Positions 1-8,106 of a DNA stretch of 16,560 nt are shown here, in pieces. Position 1 is the first letter of the stretch; every line of letters begins with the position of its first letter. The stretch covers positions 1 to 16,560 of the forward strand of contig JABCPU010001085.1 of the NCBI GenBank assembly GCA_016800925.1, in the 5' to 3' direction. The notes under the pieces were generated by a model. It saw only the letters and a program-made list of their open reading frames with translations, did no database searches and was not told where the DNA came from. The position numbers and the translations under genes were made by a program. Source of the DNA: Suillus spraguei (Eukaryota; Basidiomycota; Agaricomycetes; Boletales; Suillaceae).

Positions 1-654
1 TCAGCGGTAGTGGTAAGGTTGCAAGCGATACAAAGAAACAGTAAAGAAGGCCGCAGTACTTTCAGTGGTAAATGAGTGGTGTGTGAGAAGTTCAGTCCAA
101 AATAGCAATCAAGAGTCCAGCCAGTAACGAGAATGAGCATAATTGATTAAACAAGCGATAAGGAAACTTTGAAGACTAAGTCTACTACTGGGTAGATCCA
201 GAGCTAGAACAATAATCCTGACCTATAGTACGTGCAAAGGGGTAAAAACAGGTACTGTATCATGCGGGTATGCAGTGCTTATATCCTAAATTGTATGTAC
301 TCGGAATGCTCTAGGCGAGATCAGTAGCGCTTAAGTATAGTAACTGCTGTATGTAAACATTAGTGGAGGTGCTGCGGCACGAGGCGACATGTAATAAGAC
401 TTGCTGTGGAATCAGTGATAACGAACATAAAACAAACAACGCACCAAATGGAGCTATGTGGACGCGGCAAGGACATGGGAGGACATCGGTACGTGGAACA
501 TGGTGCGGAAATCAGTATGGTGTGCAGTAAGCATGGGAATGCCTGCGGGAGTCTAAAGGGGCAAGACGGCCATGGACAAGTGGTAACTCCTATAGACGTG
601 ACATGAGTGTCAAAAGATAGGGTTTTAAAGCCCAGCGCCAATATGTTCATTACA
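1..654 (+). repeat. Solo LTR A, family 1 (truncated by window start)
   Basis: This is the downstream two-thirds of a long terminal repeat that also occurs at 2699-3663, 15240-16192 and, inverted, at 817-1782. Alignment with the 15240 copy shows that roughly the first 300 bp lie outside the window. It ends in TTACA, the inverted complement of the TGTAA that begins complete copies. A TATA-like CTTATATCC lies near 280. The following bases fall inside a zinc-knuckle reading frame, so this copy appears to be inserted in that gene. The left target duplication cannot be seen, so whether it is solo or the 3' LTR of a full element is open. Confidence 0.8.
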
Positions 655-655
655 C

Positions 656-1961
656 TGTATCTGTGGAAAATACAGACATTGGCAGAAGAACTGCCCAGAC
701 TATCAATGTCAAGTCTGCGAGTGATGGGCACCTACACATCTTTCCCTCTATTGCCCCAATCGACACAGTGATCCCCCCTTCACTCTCACTTGGAAAGACA
801 ATGGTTTCTATGATGCTGTAACAAACATATTGCGCTGGCCTTTAAAACCCTATCCTTTAGCACATGTCTCATGTCTATAGGAAACTCCCTTCATCCAAAG
901 GCCATCTTATCCCTTAGTGAATACCGGTAGCATCTCACGCTTACTGCACACTGTACTGATTGCCACACCACATTCCACGTACTGATGTCCTTCCATGTCC
1001 TTGCCATGTCTGGCATAGCTCCATTTGGTGCGTAGTTTGTACATGACCATTTATCACTGATCCCACAGCAAGTCTTATTACATGTTGCCTCATGCTGCAG
1101 CTGCCTTGCACTACATTTACATAGCAGCAATTACGGTACTTGAGCGCTACTGATTTTGCCTAATGCATCCCGAGTACATACAACATAGGATATAAGCACT
1201 GTGTACCCCGCACAATACAGTACCTGATTTGTACCTCATTTTCACTATACTATAGGTCAGGATTATTGTCTAGCTCTGGATCTACCCAGTAGTGGACTTA
1301 GTCTTTAAAGTCTTTACCGCTCGTTAATTGTTTTTGCTCGTTCACTGTTACCGCTGGCATACTGCTAGATCCTTGACCCCTATTTTGGACTGAACTTCAT
1401 GCTTACCGTTACTTTACCGCTGAAAGTACCATGGTTTTCTTTACTGTTTCTTTGCACCACTCGCACCTTAGCGCTACCGCTGACTTATTGCTTGACATTG
1501 CTCGCTCGATGCAACATTTCAAAGCATTGTTTCAACCACAGTAGTACCACTACATATGATGCTAATTCCGGCAGCATCTTCACTAGCTGCGGCAGCTTAC
1601 CACTGACTACAATACTACTTTTGCACATTGGTTTGACTCAAACTCAGCTATACTAACAGGCATCCCCCTTTAGGGTTGAATGCTCTTGTTCAACAAGTGA
1701 AGCAGACTAGATGGAGCGCAAGACTCACATACTAACTTAGGAGGTAGTTTATCTACAGCCCAGGTTAGGTTGTATCATTACAATGTGCACCATAGGTGGG
1801 AGCAATATCTCATTAACCATCAATGAAGGAAATAAGGTTGTCAAGCAAGAACCATAGCGCAGAAAGAAGCTGCCTATATGCTTGGAGGAAGTGCTGCTGA
1901 TGAGGACATCGCTCACTATGACGACTATGATACCATCTATGACGCCAATTGTAGTGAGTAA
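656..1961 (+). pseudogene. Zinc-knuckle gag-like gene fragment split by LTR D
   Basis: Reading from 656, a CCHC knuckle is visible (CGKYRHWQKNC), then a second Cys/His cluster of the form C-x2-C-x6-H-x4-C. The first Cys codon of knuckle one probably spans the LTR A junction. Joining 656-816 to 1787-1961, with LTR D and one target copy left out, gives one continuous frame ending at TAA 1959. Its tail is acidic and Tyr-rich (IAHYDDYDTIYDA). Three in-frame stops remain (TGA after the second CxxC, TGA and TAA just after the LTR D site). Each is explained by CGA-to-TGA or CAA-to-TAA. CCHC knuckles bind RNA in retroelement Gag proteins. No protease or RT follows: a polypurine tract and an LTR come directly after the stop. 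This knuckle differs from that of the gypsy gag at 3984. The amino-terminal part lies left of the window. Confidence 0.65.
817..1782 (-). repeat. Solo LTR D, family 1, inverted
   Basis: On the minus strand this 966-bp LTR starts TGTAATGATAC and ends GTTTGTTACA, so it has the TGTAA/TTACA ends of the family. Flanks are ATGC (813-816) and ATGT (1783-1786), a 4-bp target duplication with one transition. Excision restores the zinc-knuckle frame. No internal retroelement sequence is attached, so it is a solo LTR left by LTR-LTR recombination. The family's characteristic CTCTGGATCTACCCAGTAGT block is at about 1274-1293. Confidence 0.85.
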
Positions 1962-1980
1962 AGTTGGTGACTTTACGTGT

Positions 1981-1991
1981 AAAAAAGGGGG
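1981..1991 (+). other. Polypurine tract next to LTR
   Basis: An A6G5 run lies 3 bp before the TGTTACA that opens the LTR at 1995, the expected place for a plus-strand priming tract of an LTR retroelement. It lies about 20 bp after the stop of the zinc-knuckle gene, so that gene appears to be the last one in its element. Confidence 0.6.
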
Positions 1992-1994
1992 TAA

Positions 1995-2292
1995 TGTTAC
2001 AATTGTATGTGCCCCTATTCATTTTCCTATTCATTTGTACATCATGACTCATTTACTTGTCTTGTAACCAGTCTAGCATTCACACATGCCTTCCTTGTTA
2101 GGATATGTAGTTATTGTCCTTTGTCATGGTTGCCTGGTCTGTGCATACATATCTACCTATATAAGCACAGTGTACTTGTAGAAGATTCCTTACACCATTA
2201 TCCATGCTCATGCTACCATTCCGCTTACGCTTACACCACAATCATTAGTCCTACTGCAACCACCAGCTAGATCTCGACCACCAATTATGACA
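1995..2292 (+). repeat. LTR, family 2 (probable 3' LTR of gag-only element)
   Basis: It begins TGTTACAATTGTATGTGCCC. The first 33 bases are identical to the minus-strand start of solo LTR E at 11334. Later blocks also match E: GCCTTCCTT...GGATATG, and the TATA region TATATAAGCACA against TATTTAAGCACA. The sequence diverges after the TATA, and this copy is shorter than E (about 298 against 475 bp). The right end is uncertain, between about 2286 and 2292 (TTATGACA against TTCATAACA in E), and touches the gypsy gag start. It could instead be the 5' LTR of the gypsy copy, but there is no room for a primer-binding site. Confidence 0.6.
2158..2165 (+). promoter_or_regulatory. TATA box of family 2 LTR
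   Basis: TATATAAG sits about 165 bp into the LTR. The equivalent site in LTR E reads TATTTAAG and keeps the same following GCACA, so it is the most conserved part of the two LTRs beyond the first 33 bp. This fits a Pol II core promoter driving element RNA. Confidence 0.5.
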
Positions 2293-2698
2293 ACCCCATT
2301 CTGTATGCCGCTAAGGGGCACAGACGCTGCGCCTAAATTTGATGGCACCCAGCACACCTTTTACTGTTTTTCGAGGATGTAGAACTCTTAGGTGCTCACG
2401 CCAACTTGACTGGCGAGCACCTTATTAAGGCAGCGCTGAGATACGCGCCTATTGATGACTCTGAGACGTGGGAGATACTCGATGAAGCCAGTCTGCTGGA
2501 TTGGGCAAAGTTCACCGCTGCAGTAAAGCTTTTGTACCCTGGATGTGAAGGCAACCGCCGCTTCACCCATACTGATCTTGAGAACCTTTGTGCAGAACAA
2601 GCCTGTATGCTGATGACCTCACAAGAGGATCTCGGGCTGTACTATAGGAAATTCCTCAAGATCTCTCAGCACTTGATCGCTAAGAAGAAGCTCGCCAA
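2287..2698 (+). pseudogene. gag: Gypsy Gag, amino-terminal part
   Basis: The start at 2287 gives MTTPFCMPLRG followed by PKFDGT, the usual opening of Gag in this lineage. A one-base loss in the T-run at 2366-2371 changes frame. The second frame runs to 2698 and includes EDVELLGAHANL, WEILDEASLLDWAKF, VKLLYPG, and LGLYYRKFLKIS, typical of the retrotransposon Gag capsid-like domain. The frame is then interrupted by LTR B in the KKLA region and resumes after it as LEQDHLFLDGF. Gag forms the virus-like particle that carries element RNA. Confidence 0.8.
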
Positions 2699-3663
2699 TG
2701 TAAAGATACAACCTAGCCTGGGCTGTAGATAAACCACTGCCTAAACTAGTATGTGAGTCTTGCACTCCGTCTAGTCTGCTTCACTTGTAAGAACAAGAGG
2801 GTTCGACCCTAAAGGGGGATGCCTATTAGTATGGTCAAGTTTGAGTCCAACTTATGTGCGAAAACAAGCATCAAGGTCAGCGGTAAGTTGCCCCGGTCAG
2901 TGATGATACCGCCGGAACTAGTGTCGTGTGTAGTGGTGCTACCGTGGTCAAGATAAGGTCAGTAACAGTTGCATCGAGCAAGCAATGTCGAGCGGTGGTA
3001 TCAGCGTAGCAGTAAAGTAGCGAGCGGTGCAAAGAAACAGTAAAGAAGTCCATGGTACTTTCAGTGGTAAAGTAGCGGTGCGTGAGAAGTTCAGTCAAAG
3101 TAACAGTCAAAAGTCCAGTGGTATGCCAGCGGTAATGGAGAACGAGCGTGATAGATTAACAAGCAATAAGGAAACTTTAAAGACTAAGTCCACTACTGGG
3201 TAGATCCAGAGCTAGACAGTAATCCTGACCTATAGTACACGCAATGGTGTAAAATCAGGTACCTGTATCGTGCAGGGTACATGGTGCTTATATCCTAAAT
3301 CATATGTACTCAGAATACTCTAGGCGAGATCAGTAGCGCTGGAGTGTAGTAACTGCCATAAGTCAACATAGTGCGAGGCACTGTGGCACGAGGCAACATG
3401 TAATAAGGCTTGCCGTGGAATCAGTGATAACGAACAGAAAACAAAACAACGCACCAAATGGAGCTATGCGGATGCGGCAAGGACATGGAAGGACATCGGT
3501 ATGTGGAATGTGGTGCGGCAGTGGTTACGGTGTGCGGTAAGCGTGGGATGCCACTGGTACTGCTGAAGGGGTAAGACGGCCATGGACAAGTGGTAACTCC
3601 TGTAGATGTGAGACGAGTGTCAAAATATGGGGTTTTAAGCCCAGCGCCAATATGTTTGTTACA
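2699..3663 (+). repeat. Solo LTR B, family 1
   Basis: Complete 965-bp LTR, TGTAAAGATACAACC to TTTGTTACA. Its flanks are CCAA (2695-2698) and CCGA (3664-3667), a 4-bp target duplication with one transition. Removing LTR plus one copy restores the gag frame across the junction (gcc aaa ctt gag). It lies in the same orientation as the gypsy element. The related copy C starts with the same TGTAAAGATACAACC. Confidence 0.9.
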
Positions 3664-3667
3664 CCGA

Positions 3668-4661
3668 ACTTGAGCAGGACCATCTGTTTCTTGATGGATT
3701 CCACACTACCGCCAAGACTGCTATTAAGCGGCGGCTCGAGATAACACTTACCATGCATCACCCAGAGAACCCATACAACATCAGAAAGGTATATGAAGCA
3801 GCAATCTTTCTTTTGCCAAGTACCTCCACTGCTGTAATGGCGCCAGCTTCCTCACTGGAATATGCTAAATCTTCTACCACTCAACAGGTGTCACCGCAAC
3901 CGCAGATGCAACCAGCCAATCCTGGCATTGTGATCAAGTGAGAGTCCCCGCAGTACGCCCCCATCACATGCCACTTCTGCAGCGGTCCACACAAGATGCT
4001 GGATTGCACAATCAAGGAAGTGTACATACGCGATGGTAAGATCATTAATAGGAATGGACGCATAGTTCTGCATAACGACAATGTGGTCCCTCATCTTGGT
4101 CCTAATTTCCACCAAAGTCTTGACCGCTTAACAAGTGAAAGCCCCACTATGGGAGCTAACACGGTGTTGGGAAACTTGTACTGCCAAGTAGAGCATGGGC
4201 GTGACACCATGCTCGACATCGATCCTTCTGCATTCTTGCACACTAACGCCGTTCACAGGACAGACACTGAAGTGGAGCACGCTAATGACTTATGTCTAGC
4301 GCAGGATTTGTATGATGATCATAACACTGATGCTTATGCTGCTAGGACATCTGACAAGGGAAAGACCGTGTGGTTTGATGGCATCGAGATGCTGCCAAGA
4401 CCTAAAGCAGGACTGTCCTCTAAGGCTGCCGACACGGTCGAGGAGGTGGTTTCACCCCAAGTCAAAGCAAGTGTGATGCCCAACCCCAGTACTTAAGTCC
4501 TTAAGCTGGCAGTGTCTACCACCAAAAGTACCCCACACTCAGCACCAGCACCTGCGACTTCTTCTTCATCAACCAATACCACCAAGAGTACAGCACCTTC
4601 AGCACCTGTGACTTCTTCTTCATCTACTGATGCTGCCAACCAACCTGCACCCCAATACAGG
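3668..4661 (+). pseudogene. gag: Gypsy Gag, carboxy-terminal part with CCHC-like motif and linker
   Basis: The frame continues from LTR B: LEQDHLFLDGFHTTAK, then PENPYNIRKVYEAA, a spacer rich in Pro, Gln and Ser, and a degenerate zinc knuckle CHFCSGPHKMLDC near 3984-4002 followed by YIRDGKIINRNGRIVL. This 'CxFC' knuckle with a downstream basic strand is normal for the lineage. In-frame stops are TGA after GIVIK (3939-3941) and TAA after NPST (4494-4496). Each is explained by one C-to-T change (CGA, CAA). The tail is a Ser/Thr/Pro/Ala linker toward protease, containing a duplicated block. It is broken at 4661 by the pogo-type transposon and resumes in frame at 5608. Confidence 0.75.
4518..4631 (+). 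repeat. Tandem duplication in the gag linker (about 57-bp unit, 2 copies)
   Basis: Two adjacent units start ACCACCAAAAGTACCCCAC and ACCACCAAGAGTACAGCAC and both end in GACTTCTTCTTCATC plus a short tail. They encode TTKST-x-x-SAP...TSSSST twice. The units are 60 and 54 bp, so the reading frame is kept. It is a low-complexity Ser/Thr/Pro linker expansion. Confidence 0.7.
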
Positions 4662-4916
4662 TACAGTTGAAATGGTCATAATGCATACCAATGGGACTGC
4701 GAAAATTTTATGCATTATGAGGAATATGCAAGACGATATTTGTCACACAATTGTGACATGTGTGACCTCCGCCAAAAGTGTGACAGAAAGTTATCAATTG
4801 TTTCTACACAAGTACATGATTAAAATGAGAAGAATTGTTCTAGACATGTTTGTTGAGCGTCAAGCAGTTCTTCATGTCATAGGTTAGCGCGAAAATTTCG
4901 AAGTTGTGAAGATAAA

Positions 4917-5359
4917 TCAAGTGAAACTTAAGGATCCCCATATTGCATCTTTGAGCTGCTGGCACAAATCACATTGTTGTGTGTGACTGATGGGCCCATT
5001 TCATCGTCATCGTCATCAGAATCAACTTCAATAACTTCACTATTTGCAACAAGATTTCACGACGGACCTCATCACTCATCTGCAATTGATGAGTCACCAC
5101 CATCAAATGTAGAGAGTGCACCCAACTTGAGAGTTTTGAAGTGTTCAACAATTTTAGTTTGTGTCACAGTAGGATGAGAATCAATAAAATGATAGACTGT
5201 CATCCAGTCAGAGAGTGTGAGATGTTGGCGAGAAGTGTGTTCACTGGTTGTAGAATGAGCTGAAGTTCAAGGATTGTCCTTGGTGATTTTCTGCCACTTT
5301 GCAGGCCAGTTGCATACAGTGGGCTTGTCACGAGGTTTGAGCTTTAAGTTTAGAGACAT
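4917..5359 (-). pseudogene. Pogo/Tigger-like transposase remnant (amino HTH and acidic carboxy end only)
   Basis: Reading leftward from ATG 5359, residues include WPAKWQKITKDNP, then a TGA, then LTLSDWMTVYHFIDSHP and VTQTKIVEHFKTLKLGAL. This resembles the amino-terminal helix-turn-helix of fungal pogo/Tigger (CENP-B-like) transposases. After a double stop comes an acidic block EVDSDDDDDEMGP, and in another frame DLCQQLKDAIW, which matches the usual carboxy end of those proteins (acidic run followed by a Leu/Cys/Gln helix). The whole DDE catalytic domain between the two parts is missing. The assignment rests on remembered family features rather than a search. Confidence 0.55.
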
Positions 5360-5517
5360 TTTCAAGTAGTATGGTATCATTTCAATTGCTCACTGACTTC
5401 TATACATAGTCAAAAGAGACAATACCACTGAAGCACAACAATAAATTTATGCACTATGTTATTGTACACGTGTCCCACCCTATCAAATCAATACTCATAA
5501 TGCATATTGGGTATACA

Positions 5518-5554
5518 AACATTATGCATTATGCATTATGCATCCAATTACTTG
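5518..5554. repeat. Subterminal ATGCATT repeats of the pogo-type element
   Basis: ATTATGCATTATGCATTATG forms short tandem, self-complementary copies around TGCATTATGCAT. Related TGCATTATG copies are at about 4710-4719 near the other end and in the terminal repeat itself. Repeated subterminal motifs often bind transposase or host factors. That role is inferred here. Confidence 0.55.
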
Positions 5555-5607
5555 GGAACAATGTCAGGATCCACAAAGGTTGATGCATTATGACCATTTC
5601 AACTGTA

Positions 5608-6316
5608 CCAGCATCTGCTAGAAGACAAGGACACTGATAGACGCATTGTCGACCGTATGCTGGACTCTGACATTACCATAACAGTACATGAACTAATTGC
5701 GGTAGCGCTGGAGATCTGCAACAACCTCAAGGAAGCCACTACCAACAAGCCAGTTAGCATTAACACCACACTAGTCAACGAGTTAGGCACCATGCCTAGT
5801 GCTAGGGAACAGATGAAGTATTGGGAGTGTTACCACTCATGGGATGCTGACAGAAGAGTGGTCGCAGAACATTTTGTGCTGCTGCAGGCTATCATGGCCA
5901 TTACCAAGGTCCAGGTCTTGACGTGTACATTGGACCAGGGCGTCGAATGTCTTGTCATGCTGGCGAGAGTTTGGTGTACGCTGGGTTCCATACCATTGAG
6001 ACTGGACCACAAGATCAACATGGAGTCAGCTAACACATCTACCAACAAGACACTAGGAGTCATCGAGAATCTGCTGCTAGAATTTGGAACCAGCGAAATG
6101 CTGTTCCAGGTACAGGTCGTCGAAACTGCTAACTTTGATCTCTTGCTAGGAAGACCATTCTACACAATGACAGCATGTAATACCGAGGACATGCCAAGCG
6201 GTGAGCAGGACCTTACTAATAACAGCAAGGTCATATGCATACCCACACAGCCATGGGTAAAGACATGTCAGGGTTGCACTAAGTGCCCGGCAAGGTCTAC
6301 CGAGGAGGATTGTTAA
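5608..6316 (+). pseudogene. Gypsy aspartic protease region
   Basis: The frame continues from gag across the pogo insertion (YQHLLEDKDTDRRIVDRM). The protease core shows TLDQG, an aspartyl D-x-G motif with Gln in the middle, then RLDHKINMESANTSTNKTLG, FQVQVVET, and the carboxy-side signature DLLLGRPFYTMT. The following NNSKVICIPT strand is typical of the lineage. It would cleave Gag-Pol. A frameshift near 6290-6300 separates it from the RT part. The copy at 14786-15239 has the same D-Q-G, so that variant is ancestral to both. Relative to the second copy about 12-18 bp are missing after GEQ (near 6206-6215). Confidence 0.8.
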
Positions 6317-7409
6317 AGATTGATGAGCTGCACATGGCGGGGAGAGACTCCCAAATGTTTCATTCTTCATCTTCTTTCGTGTCTCAAGAACCAGTTAGTG
6401 CTACCATACCAAATCCCACTGACCACATACCGGCACCCACTGTGCAACCACCGCTCTTATGGAGCACTCCTGCTGATGCATCGTCGTCTCCCTTTAACAG
6501 CCCTCAGTTATCCACTCATTATCATTACCTGACCTCTATGCATTCCCCCATTAATGCCGAGTCTACTGAAGCCTTCCACAGCATTTATACCTATGATGAA
6601 ACCATGCATTCCTACATCTACAAACCTGTAGGCAAGAAAGTTAACACCATTCCGACTACCATGCCGCCAGAGTACCGCGTGCAACAGGAGTTACCGCCAG
6701 TCCCTTTGGCCAGTTTACCTGAGTTACCACCGCACCCACCAGACTTCATACCTGGCAAGCGGTGTACCCAAGAGAGAGCTGAAATGCTTGATCTGGATCC
6801 CATGAAGTGGCTATGGCCAGAGGAGGACAAGCTTGTACACTGGCTTGTTTATGAACATGAGACTGCCTTCGCTTCGGACATGTCAGAATGTGGCTGTCTT
6901 GATGAGAAGTACTTTCCGCCGTACAAGATACCGACAGTACCGCACACACCATGGGCAGAGCGCAGCATCCCAATCCCTCCTGCTATGCTGGAGAAGGTTG
7001 TTGTGTTATCAAGGAAAAGATTGCATCTGGCATGTACAAGCCGTCAACAGTGTCTTATCACTTGCAATGGTTGTGCATTGTCAAGAAAGATGGCACATCA
7101 CTGTGTATAGTTCATGATCTCCAACCACTGAACAGGGTAACTATCAAAGATGCTTCTGTTCCTCCATTTGTTGAACATCTTGCTGAATCGTTTGCCGGCT
7201 ACGCTGTATATGGCATGATGGACTTATTTTCAGGATATGATCAGTGGTCACTACATGTTGACTCGCGCAATATGACCACTTTTGGCACACCGTTGGGCCT
7301 TACCGCCTAACCATGCTTCCAATGGGCCATGCTAATGGCATACAGCTCTTCCAAGGTGATATTTGCTTAGTCCTACAAGACGAGGTCCCAATGTATACAT
7401 TCCCATTCA
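6295..7409 (+). pseudogene. Gypsy reverse transcriptase, amino part up to the active site
   Basis: A proline-rich spacer is followed by LDLDPMKWLWPEEDKLV, ESYF-like DEKYFPPYKIPTVPHTPW and PIPPAMLEKVV. After a frameshift near 7005 comes the fingers/palm region: IKEKIASGMYKPS, WLCIVKKDGTSLCIVHDLQP, then GMMDLFSGYDQWSLH (first catalytic Asp in the MDLF motif) and TTFGTPLG. A one-base loss near 7298 shifts frame to YRLTMLPMGHANGIQLFQGD and VLQDEVPMYTFPF. The sequence stops exactly before the I-D-D of the FIDD active site because LTR F is inserted there. Three frames are needed to read this segment. Confidence 0.85.
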
Positions 7410-8101
7410 TGTTACAAGAACATCTTCTTGCGCCCCTACTATCATTTTTCCTCCTATGCATCGCCATCTACTCTCGTCCCGATGAGGCCTCCATCCTCGT
7501 CCTCTGCTACCTCATCTGGCTTGCCATTGTCACTCCTTACCTCACCTACCCCTGCCTCCTCCATCGTCGCTAAACACGCACTCTTCTGGTACTCCTCGCG
7601 CTTGCACGCACTCCCCACACTCCTCGCCCCTCTTGTGCCTCAGATGCCTCTGTTGCGTTCGGCGCCTTCCCCTGCACTTCAACATGCGCTACCCTCTGGT
7701 TCACACACACAACCCTTTGGCTCAAGGACTACGTCTGGTGTTGTATTTCCTTTTATCTTTTCCTTTGCATTTACCTATGACTCGTGCATCGCCTCATTGG
7801 CTTGTACCTTTAACTTGAATCTACTTGATCTTTGACCCTGAACTTCCTTTCAATAAGCTTTTCATAAGCTTATTGTCTCTATTTGAACTTCGTAGAAGCT
7901 CATCGCTTCTATGTCTTTGATCGTCGTCAAGAACCTCGTCCCTGTGATGTAGGTCATGAGACAGTGTGTAGTGCCCACCTCCGACTGATGCAACTAGCGC
8001 ACTCCGCACTAGGGAACCGATATGCATGGGCTGCTGCTCTTGATAGAGCGCCCGTCGCAGACACCACTCAAGTTCATTAGCGCCTGGCCAGGTCGCTAAC
8101 A
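7410..8101 (+). repeat. Solo LTR F (family 2-like), in the RT active site
   Basis: 692 bp beginning TGTTACAAGAACATC and ending GGTCGCTAACA, giving TGTTA/TAACA ends. Flanks are ATTCA (7405-7409) and GTTCA (8102-8106), a 5-bp target duplication with one transition. Removing it restores PFIDDIAVKS in frame. Its opening (TGTTACAA...GCGCCCCTA...ATTTTTCC) resembles family 2 LTRs but the rest differs, so it is a relative, not the same family. The first half is strongly pyrimidine-rich on the plus strand. Open frames within it carry no recognisable domain. I assign orientation from that resemblance only. Confidence 0.8.
7852..7874. other. Perfect inverted repeat in LTR F
   Basis: AATAAGCTT (7852-7860) and AAGCTTATT (7866-7874) are perfect complements with a 5-base loop. 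A second imperfect hairpin, GAAGCTCATCGCTTC, follows at about 7895-7909. In an LTR these could mark a processing signal or a folded RNA end. No function is shown. Confidence 0.5.
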
Positions 8102-8106
8102 GTTCA

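Larger units (their letters stand above)
4664..5605 (-). mobile_element. Internally deleted pogo/Tigger-type DNA transposon
   Basis: The ends are inverted: CAGTTGAAATGGTCATAATG starts the element and its complement CATTATGACCATTTCAACTG ends it. Each is preceded or followed by TA (4662-4663, 5606-5607), the target duplication of the Tc1/mariner-pogo superfamily. Removing 942 bp plus one TA restores the gypsy frame (Q-Y-R-Y-Q-H). Subterminal ATGCATTATG repeats occur on both sides. A transposase remnant lies on the minus strand (4917-5359). It lacks the DDE core, so the element is non-autonomous. Confidence 0.85.

Noticed and set aside
360..731. Minus-strand open frame, with a similar one at 15860-16231
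   Set aside because: Both lie in the same LTR region and reflect the shared repeat. No domain, and frame not kept in copies B and D.
2811..2824. AAAGGGGGA followed by TGCC, which looks like a polypurine tract and LTR start (also at about 15353 and, inverted, 1662)
   Set aside because: Target-site comparison at copies B, C and D shows that the LTR begins about 120 bp earlier at TGTAA. The motif is internal to the LTR.
4630..4887. Plus-strand open frame crossing the left end of the pogo-type element
   Set aside because: It crosses the TA insertion border and has no conserved motif; chance reading through the element's non-coding end.
4974..5177. Plus-strand Ser-rich open frame in the pogo-type element
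   Set aside because: It is the antisense of the acidic Asp/Glu codons of the transposase remnant (TCATCGTCATCG opposite GAT/GAC codons).
7428..7835. Open frames of 61-135 codons inside LTR F
   Set aside because: They lie in a pyrimidine-rich LTR bounded by target duplications. The Ser/Pro/Leu-rich products are what such composition gives.
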